Assembly (NCBI RefSeq): GCF_025154055.1
Contig: NZ_JAOALK010000032.1
Location: 1-64,000, forward strand
Origin: Aquibacillus koreensis
GTDB taxonomy: Bacteria > Bacillota > Bacilli > Bacillales > Amphibacillaceae
DNA: 64,000 nucleotides
Direction of reading: 5' to 3'
Shown here: piece after piece, positions 25,608 through 33,409 of the stretch
Layout: each line of letters opens with the position of its first letter
Numbering within the stretch: position 1 is the first letter of the stretch
Notes under the pieces: generated by a model
Databases searched by the model: none
The model's input: only the letters and a program-made list of their open reading frames with translations
What the model was told of the DNA's origin: nothing
Made by a program: the position numbers and the translations under genes

Positions 25608-25731
25608 ATAAATACGCAGTCTTAACAACAACTTTTTCATAAAATCATTCCCCCCTATTTCCCTTCCTATTGCATAAAATAGATACAATCAAAAAATAAT
25701 AAAGTTGTATCTACACGAAGGAGGAAATACT

Positions 25732-25878
25732 ATGGCAGATAAACCGTTCCAACCAAAAGACACTGGTAAGCTTACAAATTTTCATTATGGTACGGATAAG
25801 GATGACCGCGAGGAAGAAGCGCTAACCACTGAAGGTACAAAAGATATGAATCAGGTTAGAAATAAAAATAAAAAATAA
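25732..25878 (+). CDS. Small hydrophilic protein of unknown function (48 aa)
   Basis: The product begins MADKPFQPKDTGKLTNFHYG and is highly charged throughout, with an acidic centre (DKDDREEEA) and a lysine/asparagine tail. A perfect GGAGG lies seven bases before the ATG. A 9-bp inverted repeat, TAGATACAA (25680-25688) and TTGTATCTA (25705-25713), sits upstream and could be an operator or leader hairpin. A strong terminator follows. The family is not recognised; its composition recalls small spore or stress proteins, but that is only an impression. Confidence 0.72.
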   Translation: MADKPFQPKDTGKLTNFHYGTDKDDREEEALTTEGTKDMNQVRNKNKK

Positions 25879-25882
25879 AAAC

Positions 25883-25922
25883 ACACGCATGGAGATGATA
25901 ATTTATCATCTTCATGCGTATA
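25883..25922. terminator. Bidirectional terminator
   Basis: A long stem, ACGCATG-G-AGATGATAA with TTATCATCT-T-CATGCGT, lies between the converging small gene and the NUDIX gene. T-rich stretches occur on both sides. Confidence 0.9.
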
Positions 25923-25928
25923 TTTCTT

Positions 25929-26393
25929 TTAGTTTTTTGCCCCTTGTCTCTCTAAAAACGCATCAAGTACTGCACGGTGACTTCGAACCATGGTATCTGG
26001 CATGTTATTAGCATCAAAAAAAGAACATGTTATCGATTCATCCGGGTCAATTACTAATTCTCCTTGATAACTATATGTATAGTAAGCCACCGTCACAACG
26101 TAAAACTCATCCCCTTTCTCTGCTTTCACAAATTGATCTGCTCCTGAATACACATCTAGCAATTGCAAGTTGTCGATCGTCAGTCCTGTTTCTTCTAATA
26201 CTTCGCGTTTGGCCACTTGTTCAGTAGATTCTCCAAGTTCCATTAATCCACCTGGTAATCCCCACACGCCGTTGGGATAGGTACGTTGTTGCAACAGAAT
26301 CTTACCTTTATCGTTTACGATGATTGCTAAAGCACCTACAAAAATTAGTGGGCGATGTCCAACTAAATCCCTTAACTCTTCTATGTATCCCAT
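25929..26393 (-). CDS. NUDIX hydrolase
   Basis: The 154-aa protein contains a complete Nudix box (G-x5-E-x7-REVLEETGL) beginning at GLMELGE, the Mg2+-dependent diphosphate-hydrolysing motif. The preceding WGLPGG is typical. The substrate is unknown: it may be an ADP-ribose, nucleotide or CoA derivative. The ATG at 26393 is preceded by GGGGGA; a GTG at 26405 is possible. The gene is monocistronic. Confidence 0.87.
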   Translation of the reverse strand: MGYIEELRDLVGHRPLIFVGALAIIVNDKGKILLQQRTYPNGVWGLPGGLMELGESTEQVAKREVLEETGLTIDNLQLLDVYSGADQFVKAEKGDEFYVVTVAYYTYSYQGELVIDPDESITCSFFDANNMPDTMVRSHRAVLDAFLERQGAKN

Positions 26394-26625
26394 TCTATCC
26401 CCCACTTTCTTTTGTTTAACAAAATTCCTTATTACTGCATTGGGTTCTGATAGTCATTGATTAATAAGTCTTACTGATCTCCATTATAAACTTCCCCCGG
26501 ACGTGCCACAATGGAAACATGGGGACGGTTCTCTTGATTCCATTTGATCTTCTATGTTCCACAATTCAAATCTAGTCACGTCAATTGTGTTTAGTGTTAC
26601 CACTAAACATAACTTTTCCCAAATT

Positions 26626-26652
26626 AAAAAAGCAGGCTAACGCCTGCTTTTT
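26626..26652 (-). terminator. Terminator of spoVR
   Basis: AAAAAGCAGGC pairs with GCCTGCTTTTT around TAA(C). On the minus strand the 5' arm begins within the spoVR stop codon and a T run follows the 3' arm. Confidence 0.9.
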
Positions 26653-28063
26653 AAAGGTATTTCTTTACTACTTTATTGCCTTCATATGAGAATAATACAT
26701 GTTTATCTTCGATTACTGTTTCCATGTGAGTAGTTCTACCCCAAAGTTGATGGATATAAGGCAGTGTCTTTTCTAAATATTTCAGGTCTAGCTCGACTCC
26801 TTCATAGTGATGCTTTAAGTACAACTCACCATTATGATAATAGTCACCATCTTGAACTGTAATATACGGAAATCCACCATTGAGCCTCATCGTAATTAGT
26901 TGATCTCGGACATTCTCCCAGTTCTTATCCGTAATTTTATATTCATTGCCCTGCTTTTGAAATAAATATAAATCTTCACGATCCACAAATTCTTTTGTTA
27001 AGTAGTTTCTGATAAATGATATATCCGACTCAATCTCACGCACTTCAAACATCTTTTCTCGACCTTTACCCGGCTTAGCTCCCCATCGTTTCATTTCATC
27101 TGTTGGATTATCAAAACGTTCTTCAATGTCTTCAAACATTTTCACCCCGAGATAGTATGGGTTAATTTGTGTCTTTGATGGTTGAACTACACCAGCATTT
27201 AAAGATGCAAATTCTATCGCCTCATCTGTAGTTAAATCCATTTCGCGGAGGATTCTTTGGTGCCAATAGGAGGCCCATCCTTCGTTCATAATTTTAGTTT
27301 CTAACTGTGGCCAAAAATATAGCATTTCCGCTCGCATCATGGTGAGAATATCTCGTTGCCAATCTTCCAAATGACGACTATGTTCTTCAATGAATAAAAG
27401 CAAATCTTTCTCTGGTCTTGGAGGAAGTTTCTTTATCCTTTTTCTAGGTGTTTTATTATTGGCATTACCTGAATCATCTAACTTCCACAAATCATCATAT
27501 GGTGTTTCTTTCCTTATAGGGATGTCTTCTAATTCTTCCGCATCCCAATCAAGATGACCTTGTACGAGTGATGGATCAATATGCTCCTGAATGGCGAGTA
27601 CAGCATCTAAAAAGGATTCCACTTCCTCTATCCCATATTCTTTTTCATAAGCAGATACACGCTCAGCTGTAGCAGACATACTTTCAACCATATTCCTTTG
27701 TGTGTTTTGAAAACGAGCGTTGTTCTTAAAGAAATCACAATGTGCAAGAACATGAGCAGCAATTAGTTTGTTCTGAATCAGACTATTAGAGTTTAATAGA
27801 AATGCATAACACGGATCTGAATTAATAACCAACTCATAAATTTTACTTAGCCCTAGGTCGTATTGAAGCTTCATTTTGTGAAATTGTTTACCAAAACTCC
27901 AATGCGAAAATCTAGTAGGCATACCATATGCACCAAATGTATAAATAATCTCAGGAGGGCATATCTCATATCGCATTGGATAAAAGTCAAGACCGAAACC
28001 TTCTGCAATTTCAGTTATTTCTTCAATCGCTCTTTCTAATTGTTTATGATCAGCCTGTTTCAA
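26651..28063 (-). CDS. spoVR: Stage V sporulation protein R
   Basis: This 470-aa SpoVR-family protein is known to be needed for normal spore cortex formation in bacilli. Conserved stretches include [65 protein letters not shown] and [15 protein letters not shown]. The start is TTG, with GGGGG about nine bases upstream. A sigma-E-like -10 (CATATAGT, minus strand 28099-28106) sits about 40 bp upstream, fitting mother-cell expression, though I see no matching -35. Confidence 0.95.
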   Translation of the reverse strand: MKQADHKQLERAIEEITEIAEGFGLDFYPMRYEICPPEIIYTFGAYGMPTRFSHWSFGKQFHKMKLQYDLGLSKIYELVINSDPCYAFLLNSNSLIQNKLIAAHVLAHCDFFKNNARFQNTQRNMVESMSATAERVSAYEKEYGIEEVESFLDAVLAIQEHIDPSLVQGHLDWDAEELEDIPIRKETPYDDLWKLDDSGNANNKTPRKRIKKLPPRPEKDLLLFIEEHSRHLEDWQRDILTMMRAEMLYFWPQLETKIMNEGWASYWHQRILREMDLTTDEAIEFASLNAGVVQPSKTQINPYYLGVKMFEDIEERFDNPTDEMKRWGAKPGKGREKMFEVREIESDISFIRNYLTKEFVDREDLYLFQKQGNEYKITDKNWENVRDQLITMRLNGGFPYITVQDGDYYHNGELYLKHHYEGVELDLKYLEKTLPYIHQLWGRTTHMETVIEDKHVLFSYEGNKVVKKYL

Positions 28064-28183
28064 AAACGAATTCCCCCTTTAGAAGAAGTGTTACCTATAC
28101 TATATGATGCAAATGAGAAAAGATGAAAAACTTGGACATTCAACATTAAATAATATCGGATAGATAAAAAATACGCATACAAA

Positions 28184-28215
28184 AAGAGCCCACTAAGGGG
28201 TAAGTGGGCTCTCTG
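28184..28215 (-). terminator. Terminator of the rhodanese-cstR operon
   Basis: GAGCCCACT pairs with AGTGGGCTC, followed on the minus strand by TTTTTG. It lies about 110 bp past the cstR stop codon, with no gene in between. Confidence 0.8.
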
Positions 28216-28323
28216 TTTATTACTTATCTGTTCATGTAATTAAATCTTTATAATTTAGAATCAAAGTCAAATGAATCCTAGCTGTGTTCTTATCCATATC
28301 GTTTAAAAAAGTAAAAGTATTTT

Positions 28324-28584
28324 TCATCGACTCTTCACCAATAAATCTACAGCTTCCTTCACAATTTTCTCCGAGTTCTCACCATTTTCTTCCGCTTCAC
28401 GAACACAACTCACTAAATTGGAACTTACAACCACACCGATCGTACGGTCAATAGCTGTTCGCGCCGCAGACATTTGTGTAATGACATCTCTACAGTCCGA
28501 TTCCTCTTCCATCATCTTCAAAATACCTCGTAACTGTCCTTCAATACGTTTGACCCTATTCTTCATCTGGTCGGTATATTCCAT
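28324..28584 (-). CDS. cstR: CsoR/CstR-family repressor, CstR-like (persulfide-sensing type)
   Basis: The 86-aa all-helical repressor starts MEYTDQMKNRVKRIEGQLRGI, the family signature. Cys31 and Cys60 are the two conserved thiols. In copper-sensing CsoR the helix before the second Cys carries a metal-binding His; here the position is Asn (NLVSC). Cys plus Cys without His is the pattern of CstR, which senses per- and polysulfides by cross-linking. The partner gene encodes a rhodanese-fold protein, and the promoter has a perfect GC-flanked palindrome, both consistent with a sulfide-response module. It starts 23 bp after the rhodanese gene. Confidence 0.85.
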   Translation of the reverse strand: MEYTDQMKNRVKRIEGQLRGILKMMEEESDCRDVITQMSAARTAIDRTIGVVVSSNLVSCVREAEENGENSEKIVKEAVDLLVKSR

Positions 28585-28607
28585 TTAGTATTCCTCCTTA
28601 CATAATG

Positions 28608-28955
28608 TTATTCACACTTGCAATCCGTGATTGTATAACTAGAGACTTTAAATCCTTTATTTCTTAAGAATCTTATGCCTAAGTTTTTTTCCATAACGTC
28701 TGATGCGATCACGTGCACCTCTTTAGATGGAATCTCACGATAATATCTTTTTAAATAAGCAACCGGCATGGTGATTGATCCCTTTACTTCACGTTTTGAA
28801 GAAGAATTATAATCCCGAATATCCAGTTTTAATTTCAACTGTTCTATTTGATCGCTGTTTACATCTATACAAGGTATCCCTTTAATGGGAAAGTACCGTA
28901 AATACAAAACATATAAGAATATAATGATAATTAGAGAAAAAGTTCCAATAACCAT
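28608..28955 (-). CDS. Membrane-anchored rhodanese-fold protein lacking the catalytic cysteine
   Basis: The 115-aa protein has one N-terminal membrane helix (residues 3-20) and then a rhodanese-like domain: LDIRDYN, VKGSITMPVAYLKRYYREIP and VHVIASD...LGIRFLRNKGFKV follow the usual fold order. The active-site loop, normally C-x4-R after the fourth strand, reads ASDVMEKN, so the persulfide-carrying Cys is missing. Instead the C-terminus ends DCKCE, a possible thiol pair. It is the first gene of an operon with the CstR-like repressor and has a strong regulated promoter. I infer a role in sulfide or polysulfide handling or sensing at the membrane. Confidence 0.75.
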   Translation of the reverse strand: MVIGTFSLIIIIFLYVLYLRYFPIKGIPCIDVNSDQIEQLKLKLDIRDYNSSSKREVKGSITMPVAYLKRYYREIPSKEVHVIASDVMEKNLGIRFLRNKGFKVSSYTITDCKCE

Positions 28956-28997
28956 AGGTAATCCCCCTATCTATATGTGCACAATTAACAATAAGAT

Positions 28998-29025
28998 ATT
29001 ATACCCTTAAGGGTATGAATGTCAA
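28998..29025 (-). promoter_or_regulatory. Sigma-A promoter with embedded CsoR/CstR operator
   Basis: Minus strand: TTGACA (29020-29025), a 16-bp spacer, then TATAAT (28998-29003), both perfect consensus boxes. The 16-bp perfect palindrome ATACCCTTAAGGGTAT (29001-29016) fills the spacer and touches the -10. CsoR and CstR repressors bind such GC-flanked dyads, so repressor binding would exclude RNA polymerase. Confidence 0.88.
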
Positions 29026-29029
29026 CATA

Positions 29030-29390
29030 ATAGTTATTTTTGTTAAAACAGGTACTTTTCATTTTACGCTTGAATGTGGTTTATTTTCAACAAAAATTAC
29101 TCAACATTCTATTCTAACCTTACAACAATTGATAAAAGATACAGGTAATATCTTTTGATGGGTTAAGGATGACCACAAAGCACTAAAATTAGGATAACAT
29201 GTTAGCCCTCGTTATAAGCAAAACAACTAAAGAAATATTCCAGTGATCTTAGGAAAATGGAGAGAAGCTAATGATATATAGAGGAAAAGCATGAATAGAT
29301 ATAAATAGGGAGACTAGCGAAATCAACATGTTGAAGAGGGAAGCCCCCTCCATCAACATTGATTAAAGAGTATGTAAAATAATAAGGAAT
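29030..29390. other. Gap without a recognisable gene
   Basis: About 360 bp upstream of the cstR operon promoter and downstream of the 29391 gene. Only very short frames with in-frame stops are present. A hairpin-like stretch at 29320-29360 (GAGGG with CCCTC, flanked by TCAAC/GTTGA-like sequence) may terminate the 29391 gene but lacks a T run. Confidence 0.5.
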
Positions 29391-29711
29391 TTATATAAAG
29401 TAATCCTTATAATAGAAAAACGTTACAATCAATGCTACTACGCAATATAGTATTGCTATATAGAAAGCAACATTCGGTTCAAACTTTTTATCTTGTTGCT
29501 CCATTTTTATTCCTGTAATTCCCTGTCCGATCATCTCTAAATTTTTACTTGTGTAGCCACCTGAAGAATTGAAAAAACGTATTGTTACAGCACCTAACAT
29601 ACCTACAACAAATGAAAAATCGATATAGTTTTGATTAAAGAGTATAGTAATACCATAGTTTACAGCTACCAATATAGCTAACGTCGCAATTGCTACTATA
29701 ACTTTCTTCAC
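29391..29711 (-). CDS. Small membrane protein of unknown function (106 aa)
   Basis: The 106-aa product has three hydrophobic helices (about residues 4-26, 33-47, 83-101), with a polar centre containing NSSGGYTSKNLEMIGQGITG. The start MKKVIVAIATLAIL could be a signal anchor. I recognise no defined family. A purine-rich GAGGGGGG site precedes the ATG. It stands alone between gaps. Confidence 0.65.
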   Translation of the reverse strand: MKKVIVAIATLAILVAVNYGITILFNQNYIDFSFVVGMLGAVTIRFFNSSGGYTSKNLEMIGQGITGIKMEQQDKKFEPNVAFYIAILYCVVALIVTFFYYKDYFI

Positions 29712-29877
29712 AAAATCCCCCCTCGTTCTAAAATTCTACGTTTCCAAAGTAAGAAGGTTTCACTTTTTTCACCAATTAGATGGAGTGATTTTCACAAATT
29801 CTACACTTCAAACCAGTACAGATGGATATTTATGCTAATATATAGTTATGATGTAGGTTCGTAAGGAGAGGGTCCGT

Positions 29878-30189
29878 TTGCAAAAATGTGAGAGATGCCA
29901 GCGCTCATTTAAATGGTGGGAATTATATAAATATAATGTAAAGAATGCTAAACTTATTTATTGTAATACGTGTAGTACAGAACACGAGTTAGAAGGATCA
30001 TCTATTCTTGTCATTAGTTTAATTGCTATGCCAATAGCAATTATGAATGTCTTCGTTATCTATCTGTTCGATTTACCTGTACTTTTTATATTCATAAGTA
30101 ATATATTTTCCCTGTGGATCTTGTCTGGTATATCACCCTTTTTTATTAGGTATCGATCAAAATTCCGTAGTAATTACAAAACAAATTAG
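29878..30189 (+). CDS. TIGR04104-like membrane zinc-finger protein
   Basis: The 103-aa product starts MQKCERCQRSFKWWELYK and has a second CNTC at residues 33-36, giving a CxxC...CxxC zinc ribbon, followed by two membrane helices (about 43-65 and 68-90). This is the layout of the small zinc-finger membrane proteins common in Bacillaceae. Function unknown. The start is TTG with GGAGAGG six bases upstream. The 59-codon gene follows 28 bp later and is probably co-transcribed. Confidence 0.78.
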   Translation: MQKCERCQRSFKWWELYKYNVKNAKLIYCNTCSTEHELEGSSILVISLIAMPIAIMNVFVIYLFDLPVLFIFISNIFSLWILSGISPFFIRYRSKFRSNYKTN

Positions 30190-30217
30190 ATTAGACTGGT
30201 GGAAGGAGATGAAATAA

Positions 30218-30397
30218 ATGAAATTAAATTATCGTGTCATTTGGCGAATCATGGTTTCTCTAATGATTTTAACAAGTATCTTATCATCCGTTGTTTATCA
30301 ACAATATCTATCTAGTTCTTTGTTACTTATATTTGCACTAATTCTCGTATTTGCCTTTTTACAAGCAGAGAAAAAGGCTAAAGAGGAGAATAGATAA
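30218..30397 (+). CDS. Small membrane protein (59 aa), unknown function
   Basis: The product starts MKLNYRVIWRIMVSLMILTS and has two hydrophobic stretches (about residues 8-26 and 33-48), ending with a charged EKKAKEENR tail. AAGGAGATG lies six bases before the ATG. It follows the zinc-finger membrane gene and is closed by the terminator at 30443, so the two form a small operon. Confidence 0.75.
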   Translation: MKLNYRVIWRIMVSLMILTSILSSVVYQQYLSSSLLLIFALILVFAFLQAEKKAKEENR

Positions 30398-30442
30398 AAT
30401 GGGAAAAGGAACGTAACCAAACCCTATATAATGTCCCCTTTG

Positions 30443-30472
30443 ACTAGCTCTAAAAACAGAGTTAGTTTTTTT
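30443..30472 (+). terminator. Terminator after the small membrane-protein operon
   Basis: ACTAGCTCT pairs with AGAGTTAGT (one G-T) and is followed by seven T residues. Confidence 0.85.
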
Positions 30473-30517
30473 GTGTATAATAATCTTAAACTATTATAAA
30501 AAGAGGATCGGGAATAG

Positions 30518-31300
30518 ATGATCATTACTACTGCAGGACGAACGTCCAATGAATTAATAGCAAAAGCAAAAGAACTATCTATGAAATATGAACTACCATA
30601 CAAAGAGCGGAATGGGGTTTCTGTTGAATCTTTACAACAAAAGCACCAAGATGACGTTATTGTTGTTGGAAAAGATCGTATCTATATTGCTCCTCTTCAT
30701 GACAATGCCAAGTTGTTTTTTCATCCAAATTTAGCAATGGTTCGGGCAAAACGAATGTTTAAAGGTGAAGAAGAATCCCTCGTTAAGGCTGCTAAGCTAA
30801 CAAGTGGGATGTCTTTTTTAGACTGTACGTTAGGGCTTGCTTCAGACAGCATTATAGCAAGCATTGCAGTTGGGGATAGTGGTTCAGTGACTGGGATAGA
30901 AGGAAATTCATTATTATTTTTCTTAGCAAATGAAGGTTTATCGTCTTTCACAACCGGAAATTCAGATTTTGATCAAGCAATGAGACGCATTCATGTTGTA
31001 TATGGAGATCATTTGTCTTTTTTACAACAGGCAAAAACAGGTTCTGTTGATGTAATATACTTTGATCCGATGTTCCATGAAACGATAGATACCTCTCATG
31101 GGATTAATTCAATAAGAGGACAAGCCGTTATGGCTCCCCTTACCGCCAAGGTCATAGATGAAGCAAAGCGAGTAGCTAGACAACGGATTATTTTAAAAGA
31201 CCATTGGCAAAGTGAGCGGTTTACACAACTAGGGTTTATACAGCACAAGCGAAAAACTTCTCTGTTTCATTATGGGACAATGGAATTGACAAAAGAATAA
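30518..31300 (+). CDS. Class I SAM-dependent methyltransferase, RsmJ-like
   Basis: The 260-aa protein starts MIITTAGRTSNELIAKAKELSMKY. It has a SAM-binding region in FLDCTLGLASDSIIASIAVG (motif I in place of the usual GxGxG), an acidic GIEGN after strand 2, and YFDPMF, an (N/D)PPY-like catalytic motif typical of N-methyltransferases. The arrangement resembles B. subtilis YpiP and E. coli RsmJ, which methylates 16S rRNA; the substrate here is inferred. It stands alone. Confidence 0.8.
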   Translation: MIITTAGRTSNELIAKAKELSMKYELPYKERNGVSVESLQQKHQDDVIVVGKDRIYIAPLHDNAKLFFHPNLAMVRAKRMFKGEEESLVKAAKLTSGMSFLDCTLGLASDSIIASIAVGDSGSVTGIEGNSLLFFLANEGLSSFTTGNSDFDQAMRRIHVVYGDHLSFLQQAKTGSVDVIYFDPMFHETIDTSHGINSIRGQAVMAPLTAKVIDEAKRVARQRIILKDHWQSERFTQLGFIQHKRKTSLFHYGTMELTKE

Positions 31301-31301
31301 C

Positions 31302-31332
31302 GCACGAGGTTGGAGAATCCACACCCCGTGCT
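31302..31332. terminator. Hairpin between the methyltransferase and the 52-aa gene
   Basis: GCACG-GG-TGGA pairs with TCCA-CC-CGTGC between two converging genes. The T tract is weak on both strands. Confidence 0.45.
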
Positions 31333-31338
31333 AAAAGA

Positions 31339-31497
31339 TTATATCTCTTTACCAGAAGCACCAACATTTTTTTCCGTGTTTCCTCTTTGATTCGCCTTTG
31401 GATTATTCCCTTCTTGTTGTCGATCAGGTTTGCCTGGGGAAATGCTCTTGTGTTTTTCTTGTTCATTAATGAATTTATCGAAGTCTTGATTAACCAC
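31339..31497 (-). CDS. Small hydrophilic protein (52 aa), unknown function
   Basis: The product starts MVNQDFDKFINEQEKHKS and is rich in Lys, Asn, Gln and Gly with no hydrophobic segment, ending VGASGKEI. The start codon is GTG, seven bases after a perfect AGGAGG. That ribosome-binding site is also the 3' arm of the terminator hairpin of the upstream dipeptidase gene (31505-31565), so read-through transcripts would hide it. The family is not recognised. An overlapping frame on the same strand (31236-31499) has no ribosome-binding site and is basic and unstructured, so it is rejected. Confidence 0.72.
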   Translation of the reverse strand: MVNQDFDKFINEQEKHKSISPGKPDRQQEGNNPKANQRGNTEKNVGASGKEI

Positions 31498-31565
31498 AAA
31501 AAAACCTCCTTTTAATCAAATTTAGTTTTCCCTAACATGGGGAAGCTAGTCTGATCAAAAGGAGG
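31498..31565 (-). terminator. Terminator of the M20 dipeptidase gene; 3' arm is the next gene's ribosome-binding site
   Basis: CCTCCTTTTAATCA (31505-31518) pairs with TGATCAAAAGGAGG (31552-31565), 13 of 14 positions, and the loop holds a second small stem (TTCCC/GGGAA). On the minus strand seven T residues follow. The strand that pairs carries AAAGGAGG for the GTG at 31497. Confidence 0.8.
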
Positions 31566-31572
31566 CTATTAT

Positions 31573-32946
31573 TTATTCTAAATTCGTTGCTTCTGCATAG
31601 TAATAAACCAATGTTTCCATCCCTTTTTCAAAGCTATCTAATGGAAAACTCTCATTTGGAGAATGGAGACGATCTTCTGGTGTACCAAAACCTAACAACA
31701 CTACTGGTATCTTATATTCAGAATCAATCCATTCGACTACTGGAATAGATCCACCCATACGAACATATACCGCTTCTTTCCCGAAAGCTTTTTCATAGCT
31801 AACCGCGGCTTTCTCTATTAACGGATGATTAGGATCGACTTTATACGCTTTTGCCGATAATGGTTCACGCTTGATGTTTAATGTAACACCAGGTAAAACA
31901 TGTTTTTCCAAGTGCTTCACTAATAATTCTTGAATATGATTTGGTTCTTGTCCTGGCACAAGTCGGCAGGTTAGTTTAACCGTTGCAGTTGATGGAATGA
32001 TCGTTTTCGTTCCTTCTCCTTGGTATCCACCAAACATGCCATTGATCTCTAATGTTGGACGAGCCATTGTATGCTCTTTTGCTGTGTACCCTTGCTCAGA
32101 GACAGTTTCTGTTACTCCCGCTGTTTCTGTGTAATTTTCTCCAGGTACTTCTTTAATTAATTGTCGCTCTTCATCCGTCATAGGTTCTACATCATCATAA
32201 AATCCTGCTACTTTTACAACTTCATTTTCATCTTTTAACGAAGCAACTAAATGCGCCATTGCCATTGCTGGATTTCTTACCGCACCACCATAAATACCTG
32301 AATGCAGGTCACTAGAGGGGCCAGTTAAGGTAAACTCTAGGCCCGTAAATCCTTTTAGGCCATATAAAATCGTAGGTTGTCCTTTTGCAACCATTCCTGA
32401 ATCTGAGATCACTGCAAAGTCTGCATTAAATTGTTCTTTTTTAGTCTTAAGGATCTCGTAAAGGTTTTCACTACCAATTTCCTCTTCTCCTTCAATACAA
32501 ACCTTGATGTTAATCGGTAGCTTTCCTTCTGTTTTCATAAACGCTTCAAACACGGCTAAGTGCATGAATACTTGTCCTTTATCATCACTAGACCCACGTG
32601 CATATAATCGTCCTTCGCGAACCTCTGGTTTAAACGGTTCACTTTTCCATAGTTCTACTGGGTCTGTTGGTTGGACATCATAGTGTCCATAGAATAGGGC
32701 AGTTGGTTTATCTTTTCCAGCACCCATCCACTCTGCAAAAACAAGTGGATGCCCTTTTGTTTTTTGCACTTCAACGGTTTCAAACCCAATCTCTTCTAAA
32801 TACGCTGCAACAAAATTAGCCGCTTCCACAACATCCTGTTTATGTACACTATCCGTACTAACACTTGGAATTGACAAAAATTCATTAAGTTTTGCCAAAT
32901 GTTTTTCCTTGTTGTCTTTTAAATATTGAATTACTCGTTCTGTCAT
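31573..32946 (-). CDS. M20 family dipeptidase
   Basis: The 457-aa zinc peptidase has FYGHYDVQPTDP (first metal-binding His/Asp), GSSDDKGQVFMHL, EGEEEIGS (catalytic Glu pair) and the C-terminal GFGTPEDRLHSPNE (last metal His). The central dimerisation domain contains TGPSSDLHSGIYGG. Members cleave dipeptides and related amides in the cytoplasm. There is no signal peptide. It is transcribed alone. Confidence 0.92.
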   Translation of the reverse strand: MTERVIQYLKDNKEKHLAKLNEFLSIPSVSTDSVHKQDVVEAANFVAAYLEEIGFETVEVQKTKGHPLVFAEWMGAGKDKPTALFYGHYDVQPTDPVELWKSEPFKPEVREGRLYARGSSDDKGQVFMHLAVFEAFMKTEGKLPINIKVCIEGEEEIGSENLYEILKTKKEQFNADFAVISDSGMVAKGQPTILYGLKGFTGLEFTLTGPSSDLHSGIYGGAVRNPAMAMAHLVASLKDENEVVKVAGFYDDVEPMTDEERQLIKEVPGENYTETAGVTETVSEQGYTAKEHTMARPTLEINGMFGGYQGEGTKTIIPSTATVKLTCRLVPGQEPNHIQELLVKHLEKHVLPGVTLNIKREPLSAKAYKVDPNHPLIEKAAVSYEKAFGKEAVYVRMGGSIPVVEWIDSEYKIPVVLLGFGTPEDRLHSPNESFPLDSFEKGMETLVYYYAEATNLE

Positions 32947-33009
32947 GATTCACACTCCTTGTTAAGCTCTTTTTTTATTGTATCACCGTTTCAAGCAAGA
33001 ATCACTTTG

Positions 33010-33273
33010 TTAATGAACGAAAGCTTCGATGATGGACCCCACAAACATAAAAATAAAGAAACTAAATGTCATGATTACATTAAGAATTACACAAAACTTA
33101 CTTTTCCCGAACACACCGAATACAATGCCGATTGGATTAATAATGAACGTGAGCATCCAATAAGCAAAACCATATTGAAAAAGAAAATTTGGTAACCACG
33201 AAAGGATACCCAGAAGAAAGCAGACCAATGATAAACTAACATACGTTTTACGTTGCCTTATCGCCTCGTTCAT
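33010..33273 (-). CDS. Small membrane protein (87 aa), unknown function
   Basis: The 87-aa protein has a short basic start (MNEAIRQRKTY) and three hydrophobic helices (about 12-30, 35-55, 60-82). The family is not recognised. GGAGG is present but 12 bases before the ATG, which is long; an alternative frame from a nearer ATG ends after 11 codons. It lies between the dipeptidase gene and mccB, both on the same strand. Confidence 0.55.
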   Translation of the reverse strand: MNEAIRQRKTYVSLSLVCFLLGILSWLPNFLFQYGFAYWMLTFIINPIGIVFGVFGKSKFCVILNVIMTFSFFIFMFVGSIIEAFVH

Positions 33274-33373
33274 GTTTGTTCATTACCTCCACATTATTTT
33301 CTTTTTATTTTACATGTTTTTCCATGCAGCTGCTATGATTATTTTGATAATTCCCTTTTAAATTGAAACATAC

Positions 33374-33403
33374 AAAAAGCAGACTTCTGAGAGAAGACTG
33401 CTT
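33374..33403 (-). terminator. Terminator of the yrrT-luxS-mccA-mccB operon
   Basis: AAGCAG-A-CTTCT pairs with AGAAG-A-CTGCTT, followed on the minus strand by TTTTTG, just past the mccB stop codon. Confidence 0.88.
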
Positions 33404-33409
33404 CTTTAT

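Noticed and set aside
26496-26540. REP-like sequence (ACATGGGGACGGTTCT)
   Set aside because: It resembles ends of REP elements of Bacillaceae, but only one copy is seen and no inverted partner or transposase is nearby, so I cannot support a call.
26406-26625. Small gene between NUDIX and spoVR
   Set aside because: No frame with a ribosome-binding site was found.
29140-29300. Pseudogene remnant
   Set aside because: Translated fragments contain several stops and no recognisable motif.
31236-31499. 87-codon minus-strand frame
   Set aside because: It overlaps the methyltransferase 3' end and the hairpin; the 52-codon frame with perfect SD explains the region better.
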